A DNA stretch of 64,000 nucleotides. Source: Copromyces sp. CBS 386.78. Its lineage: Eukaryota; Ascomycota; Sordariomycetes; Sordariales; Sordariaceae. Shown here one piece after another: positions 1-12,410 of this stretch. The position numbers were made by a program, and so were the translations under genes. The DNA is taken from positions 1 to 64,000 of the forward strand of contig MU839209.1 of the NCBI GenBank assembly GCA_030685235.1, given 5' to 3'. The notes under the pieces are model-generated. The model did no database searches. It had not been told where the DNA came from and was given only the letters and a program-made list of their open reading frames with translations. The stretch's first letter is position 1. Each line of letters opens with the position of its first letter.

Positions 1-150
1 AGTGTGGAGACTCAAATGGATGCGAGCGATTTGATTGGCTCAAAAATTTTGGGGTGCATTAGCGCGCGGGAGAGATGGGGCGAGGGTGGGGCGGCAGTGC
101 AGTGAGAGTTTTGCAGCGGTGCAGATAGCGTTTCTCTAATTATTTCTAAA
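1..150. other. Non-RIP-mutated left edge
   Basis: This short stretch keeps ordinary CpA and TpG dinucleotides and has a fairly high G content. It changes near 150 into AT-rich, TpG-poor DNA. I see no gene in it. It is probably host DNA or the edge of a repeat that escaped mutation. Confidence 0.4.
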
Positions 151-2240
151 TTTTTGAGCGGCTCCTTCCTTCTTCCTATAAACCTTTTTCGCCCCTATAA
201 ACGATTATTTATAAAGTTTAATTATTTCCCTAGTAATTACCGGCGTTATTATTATAATATTTTTCGCCTTCGTTTTCTTCTCCGGCGTTTATAGTATAGA
301 GGTTTGTATTATTACCGTATCCCCGCTAACCGGCCGCCGGAGGGTTAATATTAATATTACTGTTATTATTAATATTCCTAATATTTTAATTGGAATTCCC
401 GCTTCCCCGGCCTTTCCTACCTCCTTTTCGGCTACTTCGGCCTCTTCTATTACCTCTTCGGCCCCCCCTATTACTGGTTTAAAGGCTATAATCGCCGTAA
501 TTAATACTATTACGGTAATTCTTTATAATATACCTTTCTTTTCCGCATTTGCAGTATAAGTTATTTTTATTCTAATATTTAATAATGTTATTATAAATAG
601 TACGTAAAATATAAATAGCGTTAAAATTTATAATATTATTTTTTTTACTAATAGTTTTTCCCGAATTATTATTAGAATTCGAATTAGAAGTTTTACTAAT
701 AGTAGATTTGGACTTATAGTTATCGTCTTTAATATTGTACGTGAAATCGCAATAGAATAATAACTATTTTTTAAAATCGTTTTTAGCGGGGAAGGTTCGT
801 TAATAAATAAGGGAGGTATAAAATTTCTAGGAGATTTTATTCCGTAGGTAGTATATTTTTATAATATTATTTAAACTATAGCAGTTAGCAGTTTTAACGT
901 ATTTTATTTTAAAATCGGCGAAGAAATAATTTTCTTATTTAAATTCGTTAAATTTGCGGGCGGTATTTAAGCGTAAATTTATATTATTATAACGGGTATT
1001 TAAAAAGGATAAGAATTCAATACTTATTTTCTATTATTAAATTTCGGGATTATTAAGGTTTATAAAGATTTTCTAAATATCTTTATCGATTAAAGTAGCT
1101 ACTTTAAAATTAAGTAGGTAGTTTGCGTAAGCAATTTTAATCCTTTCGTTAGGGAACTTAATAATATTTAGGGTTTAAATAGAAAAAATACGGCCCTTTT
1201 ACGTCAAATACGCCTTATTACGTTTAACGTAGTCCTTTTAAGTAGTTATAAATAGTTTGGGGTCCGGAAAGAATAGCTTCCGGTACCCTACTATACTTAT
1301 ATTACTATTTATAATAGTTTAAGTAATATAGTTTTATTAATTTATAGCGAGAACGGCCTACGTTTCCTAAGTGAAGCCTTATACGTTATTAAATTTAGTA
1401 TAAGCTTAATAAAATTCTTCCTAAACTTAATAAAAGTCCTTTAAAGTTTATTTACGGTCGTTAAAAATATTAGTGTATTATTCTTTCTTAAATTAGAATT
1501 TAAATTAAAAGTTCCGAAATTCTTTAATAATAATAATAAAATAATAATTAAATACTTTAATTATTCGGGTAATAAGGTTAATAATTATTTAAAATACTCT
1601 TCCTTTAATTAAGCCGAAAGAGTTAATAAAGGCACCGTCGTAAATAAATTTAACTTTCGCCGAATATTAAATAACGGTTATAATAAAAAATATAACTATA
1701 TTAATACGAAGGAGGCCGTTTAAAGTTATTAAATAGACTTCTTTATTAGTAGGAGGGTTAGAACTTTTTATTAGTATTTTTAAATTTTCTAGTTCGTTAA
1801 TATAGTCTAGTACGTTAGGTACTTCAACGTCGTCGTCCGCAATATATTCTAATAATTAAATTTACTACGGGGCGTTTAGGAGGATACTTTCGTCTATAAT
1901 AATATTATTATTATTTAAAATTATAAATTCGGGCCTTCGTAGCCTCCTATTCTCTAACGACTAGTAACGTCGCTTAATTATATTAAATAATATACGTTTA
2001 AAAAAGTATACGTTCGTAGCGTAATAATTAAATACAATTAATTATTACGGGGTAAAGCGAACGTTAAATATTTATAAAAATATTTATAATTATACGAAGA
2101 AGAGGAAATTATTTGGGGGAGTTCTAATAGCTATTTATATATAGTAAGTATATAGCCTATATAGCTTAGTTATCCTATAGATTATCCTATAAATTATTCT
2201 ATAAATTAGTATAGTCTATATAGCTTTAGCGATAGGGGTA
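151..2240. mobile_element. RIP-mutated repeat, family not assigned
   Basis: The DNA is AT-rich, with TpG and CpA almost absent and TpA very common, the imprint of RIP on a repeated sequence. No open frame survives. On the minus strand, roughly 900-1,350, a frame reads for many codons with stops that could come from CAA, CAG or TGG codons. I therefore suspect a retroelement ORF such as a gag, but I cannot name a family. Confidence 0.4.
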
Positions 2241-2456
2241 GGCTAACAACCGCAGCTAGTCAGATATTAAATACGTTCAGCCGTATCTACTATACTAGGT
2301 CTCTGCAGCCAATTAGAGCATGCTATTAACCCGGCAACTATTGCCGTAGTGAAGGTAGCGATATAGGACGGTTAGTCAGTCACAGATAACCCTATGACAG
2401 GTTACGTTATCCCTAAATAGATCTCAATCTAGTAAGCCTAAATTTAATTATATTAC

Positions 2457-2987
2457 TCTATCAACGCTATCGACTTCTAAGAATTCGAACGCCTCTATAC
2501 ACTAAAAAAGACTAAATAATTAACTCTTATCAATTAGCTAGGGTTCCTTTTACACCTTCTTACTACGTAAAAAGTATTTACTAACGTTACCCCGCTTATC
2601 TATAATATTATTAATATAATTATCGACTACCTAAAGTAATATACCTTTACGTTAGGGGACCATATTACAGAAGCCCAATTAATCGAAGACTTCCTAACGT
2701 TTTAAATCCGTAATAATATTTACGTACCCTATAGTAACATTTAGAACTATAATAGTATAGAGCTTCGTTATTTCTAGAGTATACTACAAAATAGCGGCTC
2801 CTTCATCGCCTCCTTCGCTATAAGGGTATTTAAAACTCTAGCCAATAGCGTACCCTATAAGAGGGCTTTCTCTGCTATAAACTTTCTAGAGAATCCTAGG
2901 CATAACCGCCTTATTACCGAGAAAATAGATATAATAACCTTCGTCTATATAAACGGCAAGAAACTCTACAACTTCGAATAATCTTTT
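2457..2987 (+). pseudogene. hAT-family transposase C-terminus, RIP-inactivated
   Basis: One frame (codons starting at multiples of 3) reads coherently for about 175 codons and ends in TAA at 2985-2987. Its last part, near 2850-2985, resembles the hAT C-terminal dimerisation region: the pattern is R-AFSA-NFL, then PRHNRL, then EKID, then FVYIN. Internal TAA and TAG codons sit where CAA or TGG would fit, so C-to-T and G-to-A mutation explains the breaks. The N-terminal DNA-binding and catalytic parts are not recognisable upstream. This is a relic of a cut-and-paste DNA transposon and cannot encode an active enzyme. Confidence 0.7.
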
Positions 2988-3560
2988 ACTAGGCTTTCCG
3001 TAGCTTAAAAAAACGAATTACTAGCGGATATCGAGGAGTAACTATATAATTATATATAGGAAGGCCTTATTAAAGGGATTTAAGGCATTAATATTAATAG
3101 GGGAAGGGAAGAGTAGCTTTTTAAACGAAGTTATCGCTATACAAATCGAAGTAGCTAGTCGAAGTGGCCAATCGAAGTAGCTAAAGTAGTATAGTCAATA
3201 AAATCCAATAAACCCAATCAAGTACAGTAAAACCAATAAAACTCGATCAATCTAATTATCTATATAATAATAGATTTGGTACGTTGGGAGGTGCTAGGGT
3301 GGGCTCTGGGCATTACTATGCCCTATTATATTACGTATACAGGTACGTGAGCTGGTAAGTATGAAAAAATGCTCATTTTTTCTTGAAACTGACGGTAAAT
3401 TTCATAACTGACAACGGACAGGTCAGACCGATCGATCACTACTCCAGACAGTTGTCGACAGCTACCTTAACAGATAATTTATCAACTTGTTAGTGTAAGA
3501 GCTTCATGTGCGGAGCCCTGGGTGCGAATTACCGGTTACACTATCTTTCGGCTTTCTCTC
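2988..3560. other. Transposon tail and transition to unique DNA
   Basis: Up to about 3,270 the DNA is still moderately RIP-mutated and holds short near-repeats of a CCAATMAA-like motif (3,160-3,260). From about 3,290 the composition becomes normal. I see no gene. The hAT element's terminal inverted repeat probably lies here, but I could not pair it with a left end. Confidence 0.35.
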
Positions 3561-3790
3561 TTGATTGTTCGGTGACGCTGCCATTCCCCTAACCCTCGAC
3601 ATTGGTTTTGCCCGATCTGCGAAACACACAACTCCGACGGTCCCTTCACTTGGACTTGAGCTTGATGAAGAATCTTTGCAAGCACCAGAGAGTCTGGTAA
3701 TAGAAACTCCTCAGAATCTGGTTAAAAACTGTTTGTATTCATCGCTCGTAGATTCCCCTCGCCCAGAAACTTTCCTCCAAGAGAAGCGAA

Positions 3791-5115
3791 ATGTCGACCC
3801 AAGAACCTCCAAGCAAGCAAGATGAGTTCTGGATATTTGGCTATGGGTAAACCGCCTCACCGATCATACCGCCTTTGCTCCCCGGAAGTCTCTTTCTAGT
3901 CACGGTAACTAACCGCCTTAGCCTTACAGAAGCTTGATCTGGAAGCCACCGCCGCATTTTGGTACATATGCCCCCCTTGTGCTGCCCTAAGACTCGGTAG
4001 ATCGGGCCCTGTCCTCTTCGACGTGTTCGGTCCCCATGTCAACCCAACTCAGATCGGTCTGATATGCGATCTTGGTATTGTGCTGGCGTCTAGATAGAGA
4101 CTAATCGAGTGTTCAACTTGTCTAGATAGAAGAATCCCGGGCTGGGTAGAAGGCTACGTTCGTCGGTTCTGGCAGGTATGTTTCTGGCTGCTGTGTTCTC
4201 GTCCAAGGTTTCTCTCGGTGACTATGAGCAACTTCTGCTGCTTGTCCATATGAACTTCACATGCTAACTAAGTATACGTAGGCTAGGTAAATATTTTCAA
4301 CCCACTTGAATACCCTAGACCAACCTGTTATCGTGATCTTGAGAGTTCAACTCTCCTCGCCAAGTGACGAGACATCTCCCAGAGCACATACCTACACACG
4401 CAAGCTTCACTTCAGCACTTCCCTCTTCATCTAACCGCTAACCACCTCTGCCTCAAACAGTGAAGACCACCGCGGCACACCCTCCGCACCCGGCCGCGTC
4501 GTCACCTTGATCGAGCGGTCCTACTGGGCCTCGCTCGCCGATCACCACGAATCGGCGCCCGCCAAGGTCTGGGGCGTGGCCTATCGAATCAAGGCCGACC
4601 GCGTCGCCGAAGTGAAAGAGTACCTCGACATCCGGGAGATCAACGGGTACACGATTCACTGGACCCCGTTCCACCCGGCCTCCGACGTAGACCCTGCGCT
4701 GCTGCCGCCAGAGCAAAAGGGTCCCATCCAGACCCTGGTTTATATCGGCACGCCTGACAACGCCCAGTTTACTGGGCCGCAGGATCCGCAGGATCTTGCC
4801 GAACACATCTATCGCAGCAAGGGGCCGAGCGGTCTAAACCGGGATTATCTGTGGGGGTTAGAGAAGGTGTTGGATGAGCTGAGTCCCGAGAGCGGCGACG
4901 AGCATGTGAAGGACCTGTCGAACCGGTTGAGGGCAGTGGCCGCGCGGTATAAGAGTGAGGGAAAGGCCGACCCGACCGACGAGATTGATACCGCGACCGA
5001 GGTTAGTATCAAGGCAAACGGAACAACAGAAGCAACAACACACGACGAACACCACCGCCAGTTCAGAAGAGCTGGCAGCGTAGATGAGCAGGAAGAGACT
5101 GAGAAGACATCATAG
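3791..5115 (+). CDS. GCG1: ChaC-type gamma-glutamylcyclotransferase (glutathione-specific)
   Basis: The predicted 265-residue cytosolic enzyme would cleave the gamma-glutamyl bond of glutathione to give 5-oxoproline and Cys-Gly. Five coding exons join in frame: 3791-3846, 3930-3961, 4126-4175, 4282-4286 and 4461-5115. Branch sites are visible as CTAATC (4101), CTAACTA (4264) and CTAACC. The fourth exon is only 5 nt, but it is needed to rebuild the family motif FWQASEDHRGTP. Residues 18-21 are the YGSL substrate loop. Glu107 in the LDIREINGY segment matches the family's catalytic glutamate. After about residue 200 the tail is polar and low in complexity, as seen in fungal homologues. The ATG was chosen because it directly precedes the conserved FWIFGYGSLIW segment. 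The gene is convergent with the RRM gene downstream. Confidence 0.9.
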
Positions 5116-5739
5116 AAGGAAGAAGTGTGAAGAAGATCCCCGTAAGGAAGTCCGCAAACTCTTTTTTGAAAAGAAAATATGGGAAGATGCTTTCTCCTCC
5201 ACCAACCACTCTAGCTTTTCCCCGCGCAAATACCCTTTGGCAAGTTTGGCTCTATTAGCCCGCAAATCGCTGTCTTTCGATACCTCGCTCATGCCCATGC
5301 CTTTCGAGATCATTCAAAGTCATATCGTCGTTACCAGCCACACAAGTTCCTATCCACCCGGTAATTCAGCCTCCGTCTCCATCTCACCCGCTTGCTCTTT
5401 TGCTTCGTCCTCGTGTCTATGGGAATCAAGATTACAAGTTCCCACGTTTGTCGGGAACGAAGAAGGGGTATTAATCAATGCCAAAGGAAAATGAAAATCG
5501 GACGGTATCGGCGGTTCCAGAAGTCGCTCAGCAGCTCTCTGATCCTGAGAAGACATGCTGTAGGGTATCGGTTTTTGTTCGTCGGGAGTGACGCACGAGG
5601 TGTTCTTCCATGGAACACAAGCTCTGATCGCTGACCTCTAGTGAGGATCCGCAATGTTGCGTCATGTGAGTGCCGCCTGTTGAATCAGGTCGCCGCACTC
5701 TCCCATCAAGCTAGCACGAGGTTTGGCGCGAATCGCCGC
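5116..5739. other. Convergent 3' intergenic region
   Basis: This 624-bp gap lies between two tail-to-tail genes and should hold both 3' UTRs. Short open frames exist on both strands, but none has codon structure or a family I recognise. Confidence 0.5.
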
Positions 5740-6601
5740 TTAGTATTGACCCTGGGGAGGGTACTGCTGGCCCTGCTGGGAGGGGTCGGCAGCGTAGCCG
5801 GCGCCATAGGGAGCTGCATATCCTTTATCTCATCAGCATCATGTTCTCGTTAGGTTTTCTTTGGAGGTTGAGTGTCTTGCTTACCCTGCTGCTGGCCACC
5901 GTTGTAGCCCTGCTGGGGAGCCTGACCATAGCCACGCTGGCCGTAGCTCTGCTGCTGGTAGCCACCCTGGCCACCGTACTGCTGGCCGCCGTAGCCACCA
6001 CCGCCGCCCTGGTAGCCGCCGCCGCCACCCTGGTAACCGCCACGGCCGCCATAGCCACCACCGCCGCCGCCCTGACGGAAGCCGCCACCGCCGCCACCGC
6101 CGGCGCGGTCGGAGGCCTTGTCGACGCGGACTCTGCGTCCATCGAACCTAGTTTGAAGTGTCAGCGTCCGCTCGGTGTTCATGTTCCAGATGGGAGGAAC
6201 TTACTCCTGGCCGTCCATGTTGGCAATGGCGTTCTCGGCATCAGCATCGTTGGCGTAGCGAACGAAGCCGAAGCCACGGCTGCGACCGGTATCACGGTCC
6301 TTGACGACAACCTGAATGAAGCGAAAAGGTTTGATTAATACTTGGTCAATCTTGAATGTGATGTCACTGGAAAGGGCTCGCTTGCATGCCGAAGCCGACA
6401 AGCAGGTCTTTTAGTCAAAGTGAGATGAGAGAACTTACAGCTTCCTCGACAGCGCCGAACTCCGAGAACTTGGTATGGAGCATGTTATCATCCGTGTTCC
6501 ACGAGAGACCGCTGCGAACTGTTAGCTGTGAATAGGATGTGGACGATGCGCCATGGAAGACACGACGCATGGGATACATACCCGACGAAAAGCTTAGCCA
6601 T
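5740..6601 (-). CDS. Glycine-rich RNA-binding protein with one RRM
   Basis: The predicted protein has about 181 residues. Coding exons, in transcript order, are 6601-6582, 6511-6439, 6311-6205, 6147-5885 and 5822-5740. One RRM spans about residues 3-78, with RNP2 LFVGGL at 4-9 and RNP1 RGFGFVRY at 43-50. A Gly-rich stretch with GGYGG and GGYQG repeats follows, then a Gln/Tyr/Gly tail ending in QGQY. This architecture is typical of small RNA chaperones and hnRNP-like proteins active in RNA processing or stress. The last intron has two in-frame acceptors 6 nt apart, so the tail may differ by two residues. If that intron is retained, the protein ends early in a Lys/Pro-rich tail with a stop at 5850. 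The Ala-rich plus-strand frame opposite is only its shadow. Confidence 0.88.
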
Positions 6602-6641
6602 TTTTGCTGAGGTGATGTGGTATGAAGGTTGGTTTGGAAGT

Positions 6642-6912
6642 CTGCGAATAGTTAGACGTCATGATCATGCTTGGTGCTTCTAATAAGCAGGAGGGCGCAA
6701 ATGAGATGCACTCGGTGAAGGCCTCTGCTGCCTCGAGCGCAGCTGCCGCACGACATCATCGAAATGAAGCGCGGTTCCTGCTGAGGCAGCCGTGACCGCG
6801 AGATGAAGCCACGAGGTGAGGTCAGGTCGGAGCGATTGACTTGAGCAACAGCCCGTGACTTGTGCTCGTGACGATGATGCGATAGAAAGTAAAGATGGGA
6901 GTCGCGACTTAC
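6642..6912 (-). other. Probable 5' UTR intron of the RRM gene
   Basis: On the minus strand a GTAAGT donor (first base at 6912) and a CTAAC-N5-CAG acceptor (last base at 6642) flank 271 bp, ending 40 bp upstream of the RRM start codon. The acceptor-side flank has no upstream ATG before the true start. Long 5' leader introns are common in highly expressed fungal genes. The splice signals are visible; the expression argument is inference. Confidence 0.6.
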
Positions 6913-9900
6913 GAGTGGTAAATCTGGGCTTGATTGGCACAGATAGGTGAAAATGATGATGGTAAAGTTTGAGAAAAAGTGCAAGATTGAAAACGAGCCC
7001 CGTCTTCACTTGAAAAATAAGTAGGGGAAGAAAAAGAAAACCAACAACGCCCCGTAAACAGCGGGGCAAGGTAAATCTGCTGGTCGGTCAAGGCTGGTAG
7101 TATTGGGACGATTGCTTGGTAAGGGTGCGCTGGTTGGCGGGATATCCACATTCGTTTATATTGCAGGAGGAACCAAGCAGATCAAAGGAAAGTTCCCCAG
7201 TACACAGTCCGCAGGGATTTGCGTCAGTCGTCTCATTATCGAGACTAAAGTTCCCTATTTCAAAAGGCAAGATAACGTCACCTTGATGGCCTCGGTCTTT
7301 CTTCGTCCTGTGATTTTGAGATGGCGAACATGCTCCCTCCGCCATTCCGTCCCCAGCAGAGGCCCTGAGACGGGGTTCTTGACGCCAAAGATCTGTTTCG
7401 ACCGGCATGACGATGGTAGGTGACCTTTGGTAACGCGGTTAGGCGCCCAAACAGCCATCAAACAGAGAATTCGTCAACTTCAGCAGCATGCCCGTGTTTT
7501 GGACTGGGGGGCTCGGGGGGTTGGCTGCACCGAATACGGCTACCTGCCTGCCTGCTTTGTTAAATCCAGATAGTATTCTAGCTAGGGGACGCAGGGTACC
7601 TCTAGCTTCGAAAAGCCCTTCATGCCCTTCTCGTCTCACGATTTCACCATTGACCTCTACCTCCATCAGTGTTGCAACCTGCATGGGTTCCTGTAGGAAC
7701 AGCGCGTCCCTGGCAGCCAGTCATGGGCACATTTCGTCATCTTTGGCCCCCGCCCCTCACCCCTCGATTTCAGTGGGAATGGTGCCCTGCAAGCCTGCCT
7801 CGCCCATGTTTGACCGAGTCGGGTTGGGACAAAGATAAAAGCAGTTTTCTAACGCTTGAACCCGTCTAGACCGTCTGGCTTTCTCTAAACAACCTCCTGT
7901 TTTCATCTCGGCACTTGAAGCCATCTTGCCAACCGGCAATAGCAGATAGCAGACACCTCTACGGCTATAGTCATGCAGGTCTCCACTCTCAACAAAATCG
8001 AGGGGTCAAGCACCTCATCCCGTCACCAGGGCAGCCTGATTCTGCGGGCAGCGGTCCACCGGAAGGGTGGGGGAGATCTTATCGATAACGATAGACGGTT
8101 CAACAAAGGGGCCCGGCCCTTGTTTGATCCCTGAAGTCTCCAGGTTTTCCCCGCTAAACCGCATTCAGCCTTTAACACACAAAAGGGGGGTTTCGCAAAT
8201 GGAACTTTGAACGGTCAATTTGCTGCCAAGATTTCCCGTGACGCAACATGTGGGTATCGCAAAAGTCCCTGAGATTGAGGGCTGTGACTGATCATGAAGA
8301 CAAACAGTGGCAGCAGTCTGACGGGAGCCTGTAGTCTTATGATGGAGATGAAGAGAATTTCAGTTTGATAATGTGTTTCGTGGCCGCTCAGGCAAGGAGT
8401 AACGGTGAGCCTGGACGCAGATAGTGTGTTTGGTGGCAGATCAAGGCTGCCCACTGCTGGGCAACACCGGATGAAGCCTGCTAGACCACCGGTAGCTACA
8501 CTCGTTCAAAAGAACTGATCAACAGGTCATGTTATTTCAACATCTTCGAGCTGTTTGTCTTTCGTTAGATTATCGATAGTCGTGAGATGGCAGTTAGGCC
8601 ATTGCGGTTTCGTTGTCTGCAGAGCGTAAAAAACATGAGATGGGATCCAACGCCTTTGCGCAGGGGAACTTCGGGGTTGTCTGATCGGAGAATGTCTGGT
8701 CTACCTCGTTGACTCCATGATCAGAATTACGGTGCGCTGTGAGGCATGTGGCATGGGTGTAAGTGATGCCTATAGGCTTCAAAGAGATGAGAGAGAAGTA
8801 CTCCCATCCTTCTAACCCCCCTACACCGATCCCGCAGACAGACTCTTGACAAGTGTCCATAAGTCGATATGTGCTTTTGACAAGCTGGGTAATACGTGAG
8901 ATACTCCAAGGCTCCTTCATAAGACGCTCGGCCGGGCTGCCGGGTCTTCGCCCTTCTGAGGTTCTTTCGGTTGGCTTTCCCAGAGCTCAACCTCGCCTCG
9001 ACGATGGATCCTCGGTTGTCAACCTGGATATTCCTCACTGCAGGACGAGATTCATGGTGACTCCTAGTCGACTATGATAATCCACGGGCCCTTGATTGTC
9101 CCCTTTGCCCGTATAATGTAGTCACACTGGCGCTACATATCATGAAGAACCGCGAGAACCTCGATGGCACGGTGGGAATAGCATCAACAACCAGCGGACC
9201 CGCCAGCGAGATCTGGAGGTGGAGGTCTGGGGCAAAGCCAAGATTCTCTCCCCTGCCAGCCGGGATGGTCAGCTGTGAGATCCACTTCGGTCTTGTATCC
9301 TACTGGCTGATCTGGGTCCAACAGTTCTGCATGGTTCATCTCGTGGAGTCGTAGATGCCCTGCCGGTCTCCACCAACAACGTCGTTGATGCGGCGAACGT
9401 TGTGCTGTGCATGATATCAAGATCTTGCAGGCTTCAATAGCGTCGACTTCCAGTTAAATCGGTTAGAGAACTTTGTGTGAACGGATTGTACCTGCAGGAA
9501 GTGACTATACCAGGATTCATCATAGCGTGGAAGGGAGCTGGTCAAAATCGGCCGAGTACGTGTATACCAGACCCTTGTGCACTATTTTCACAGGTTGTCG
9601 AGGACTCTTTTCTTCTTAGCTTAAGGTTATCGTGATGGCTTGGGTTGGTAGTGTAAGATACCCAAGGGAAATACTCAAGCTCGACTCGGAGACGCAAAAC
9701 ATTGTTGGTGCGCTTGTTAACGTGGATAAACGTTCTTTCCTCCAGATCCATAGGTACACCATCGACTGGTAGGCACCTTCCAAACGAATATTACAATCCA
9801 GTTAGGAAGGCATCTCATTAGGTGAAACATTGCTTTCGTGACACAGTCATGACCGAAATTTGCTTGTACAAGCTTCATTCGTTCAGTGTCACAAAGAGTT

Positions 9901-10226
9901 GAACAGTAACGAAACACGACATTACGTATTAGCTGTTGAAATTTGCAAAAACAAAACGGAAATTGGTTCCTTGCCGAGAGACATCTCCCCCGTCGTTGCG
10001 TCGTTAAGTAAGGTACTTCGTCTTCAGAGGGCACACGTTTGGCTTACTGTCCTGGATGGGGCTCGCCGTCTTATCTGTCTGCAGAGTTGTTAGGGCATGT
10101 TCACCCGAGTACAGCCTCTACAAACTCTTAGCTCGTCTTCCATTTGCTCACCAGGACTCTAGTCGCCGTATTCCACCATCGCTCAAGCCTTTCGGGCGTC
10201 TTTTCTTGTCAATCTCAACCTGGCCT
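6913..10226. other. 3.3-kb region without a supported gene
   Basis: The composition is normal and not RIP-mutated. Both flanking genes point away from it, so promoters for the RRM gene (right of 6,912) and the disordered-protein gene (left of 10,227) should lie here. Many short frames occur, for example 7439-7684 (-), 7488-7838 (+) and 8594-9038 (-). None shows a conserved motif or convincing splice-linked continuation. I see no tRNA or 5S gene. Confidence 0.4.
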
Positions 10227-12385
10227 ATGGATTTCCGTAAATACCATGACCGAGACCAGTATCCATACGAATCACGTCGAACATCGGACCATGCTCGTCA
10301 TCGACACGAAGAAAGAAGCGATGATTACCACCACACGTCTGCTAGAATGCGAGACAAAGGAGGCCATCGTTATCAAGACGAGTTTGATGTGCCCGCTAGT
10401 CAACCTGAGAAGACAGATTATGTTCAGTCATGGCTGCAACGGTCACAAGCAACTCGCGTGCGCCCCCCAGAACCGATTCCCGAGGACAGACCCCAAAAGA
10501 TCTCGCCCCGAGTGCACATGGTCAAGCAGGCTAGTCAAAAGAAAAAGAGAACGCGATCAGAGTCGTCCGAGCCAGTACACACAAGAGAAGCCCATAGCCC
10601 AGTTGCTCTTCGGTTTGAAAAGAGATCTCGACACAAAACGAGGCCGGACAAATACGAATACAAGCCAGAGGTAGACCAAAGCAAGAGACGGACCAAGACT
10701 AAAGAACATTGCCGCGAGGACAGCTATGGGTCTTTGGAAGATGTTCAAAGACCCAAGCGAGGTGAATATCAACACGTGGTGGGTGAATGTATTATCGTTA
10801 CTTATGTTGTTATACTGATCTTGTTCAGTCACAGCAACGATCAAACAACCATGCCCACCGAGCCGACCACAGCCCTCCCCGTCATCAAAGTTTCAAAGCG
10901 AAGGAGATCGAAACGTTACCGAGACGCCTTGACCATAAACCAAGAGCGGTGGAGCCGAGACCAAGAAGCCGAAAACAACAGGCGGAGAATAAGGAATTGG
11001 AGGAGCTGTCTGCATTCTTCACACGGAGAGCTGATGGTGGAATAGCCGAAGCTGAAAAAATACGCCACCGAACTCGTCGAGAACAGCGCCATGAAACTGC
11101 GGCTAGACACATTCCTTCTGATGCCCGCCAGGAACAAATAAATAACTACCCTACTACTTCGCTCCAGCCTAGTAGATGCATCGCCTCCACCAGACAGCCT
11201 TCGCATGCGTCTCTCCACCAGCCAGACACTCATTTTTCATCACGAGGTGATGATCGAACAGATATCCTATCGGCACGTCCGAGCAGCAGATCCACGACGT
11301 ACTTCACATGGTCAATAAGTGACAGAGATCCAAACGCGAGGGCGCCAGCATCCAACGAGTCCACGTCAGAGAGGCCACAGAGGAGCATACAGAGTCCTGC
11401 TAGGAAGGTTGTCCTCCAGGAGCGGAAAATGCAGGGCCCTAATGTGATTTTGGAGGATTTAAAAATCAGACCAACTTCGAGAGCAACCCATCGTCCACAG
11501 AAACTAATAGTATACAAGGATACTCAGGTCCAAACATCTTTTGATGCAGAAATGGCTCAAAATCGCCAACACGCAAAAAGGACAGCACCACAGTATAGAG
11601 ACTCGGCAGTTATGACAGCGGATGTCAACAGCAATCTCAAACAACGTGTCTCCATGCTGGATGAAGAATCAATGGCGCCGGCGGATATGAACAAGAGTCC
11701 TGTGGATGAGCAGCCTCTACCCAATACTACACCAGCAAGGCCAATGGGTCCACCGCCGCGGCCATACTCCCAACCTCCACAAGCATGGGCTACTTATAAT
11801 GCGGAGGATAGGCTCATCTCTCGACCGTTTGTAGCGGCGAGTAACTTGCTTACCCAAGGAGGCTGGCAAACAGATCAGGAGCTTTCTACTCGGCAAGCGG
11901 TCGGCCGTTATACGCAACTCTTTCCTCCTTCCAGAACTCAGGCTGTAATGCCTTCTCACCGACTAACCCATTTGTGCCCTACTGCTGATAATATTCCAGG
12001 GCTTCCTGAATACATATCAGCCCAGCCTTTGCACGCTCCTACACAGGAGTCGCCTCGTGAGAGCATGGAAGATTACATCAACAGGATCGAGCAAGAAGCC
12101 CTCCAAAATTCCACCAACGATGAAGAAATTGATGAATTACAGCCCTGTGGTCCTGACCTGACTGAAAGCGAGGAGCAGCAGCAGCTTGGCCTTGATTCAT
12201 ATCCCGAAGGCAATGATATGCTTCTTCCGGACACCGCGTGGTACGATCAGCACCCACTTCCAACACACACAGCACAGATGCAGATACAGGACCCCGAATA
12301 TTTCGACCTAGACCATTACGGACAGGGCATAGGGGGTCAAGATGCCCGGTTACCGAGAATGTGGGACGATCCGAGCGGGTTCTGA
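10227..12385 (+). CDS. Large disordered fungal protein, function unknown
   Basis: Two exons (10227-10778 and 10829-12385) give 702 residues. The join is phase 0, with donor GTGGGT and acceptor TTCAG. I do not recognise a named domain. The N-terminal third is strongly basic and polar (Arg, Lys, His, Asp), which suggests nuclear localisation and disorder. The middle carries a TYFTWSIS segment, a short motif I associate with uncharacterised Sordariomycete proteins. The C-terminus is acidic and rich in Gln and Asp, ending in a Trp-Asp-Asp-Pro-Ser-Gly-Phe segment. No membrane segment or signal peptide is seen. An in-frame ATG exists upstream at 10056, but 10227 starts the clearly coding part. Its stop lies 25 bp from the stop of the opposing gene. 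Confidence 0.72.
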
Positions 12386-12410
12386 GATGTGGCCCGTTTC
12401 TGAGAGGCCA

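Noticed and set aside
4335..4362. T-loop-like GAGAGTTCAACTCTC, possible tRNA 3' half
   Set aside because: It lies inside the fourth ChaC intron, and no matching acceptor stem, D-arm or anticodon arm can be found upstream.
5841..6338. Long Ala-rich plus-strand frames
   Set aside because: They are the complement of the Gly-rich tail of the RRM gene and cross its introns.
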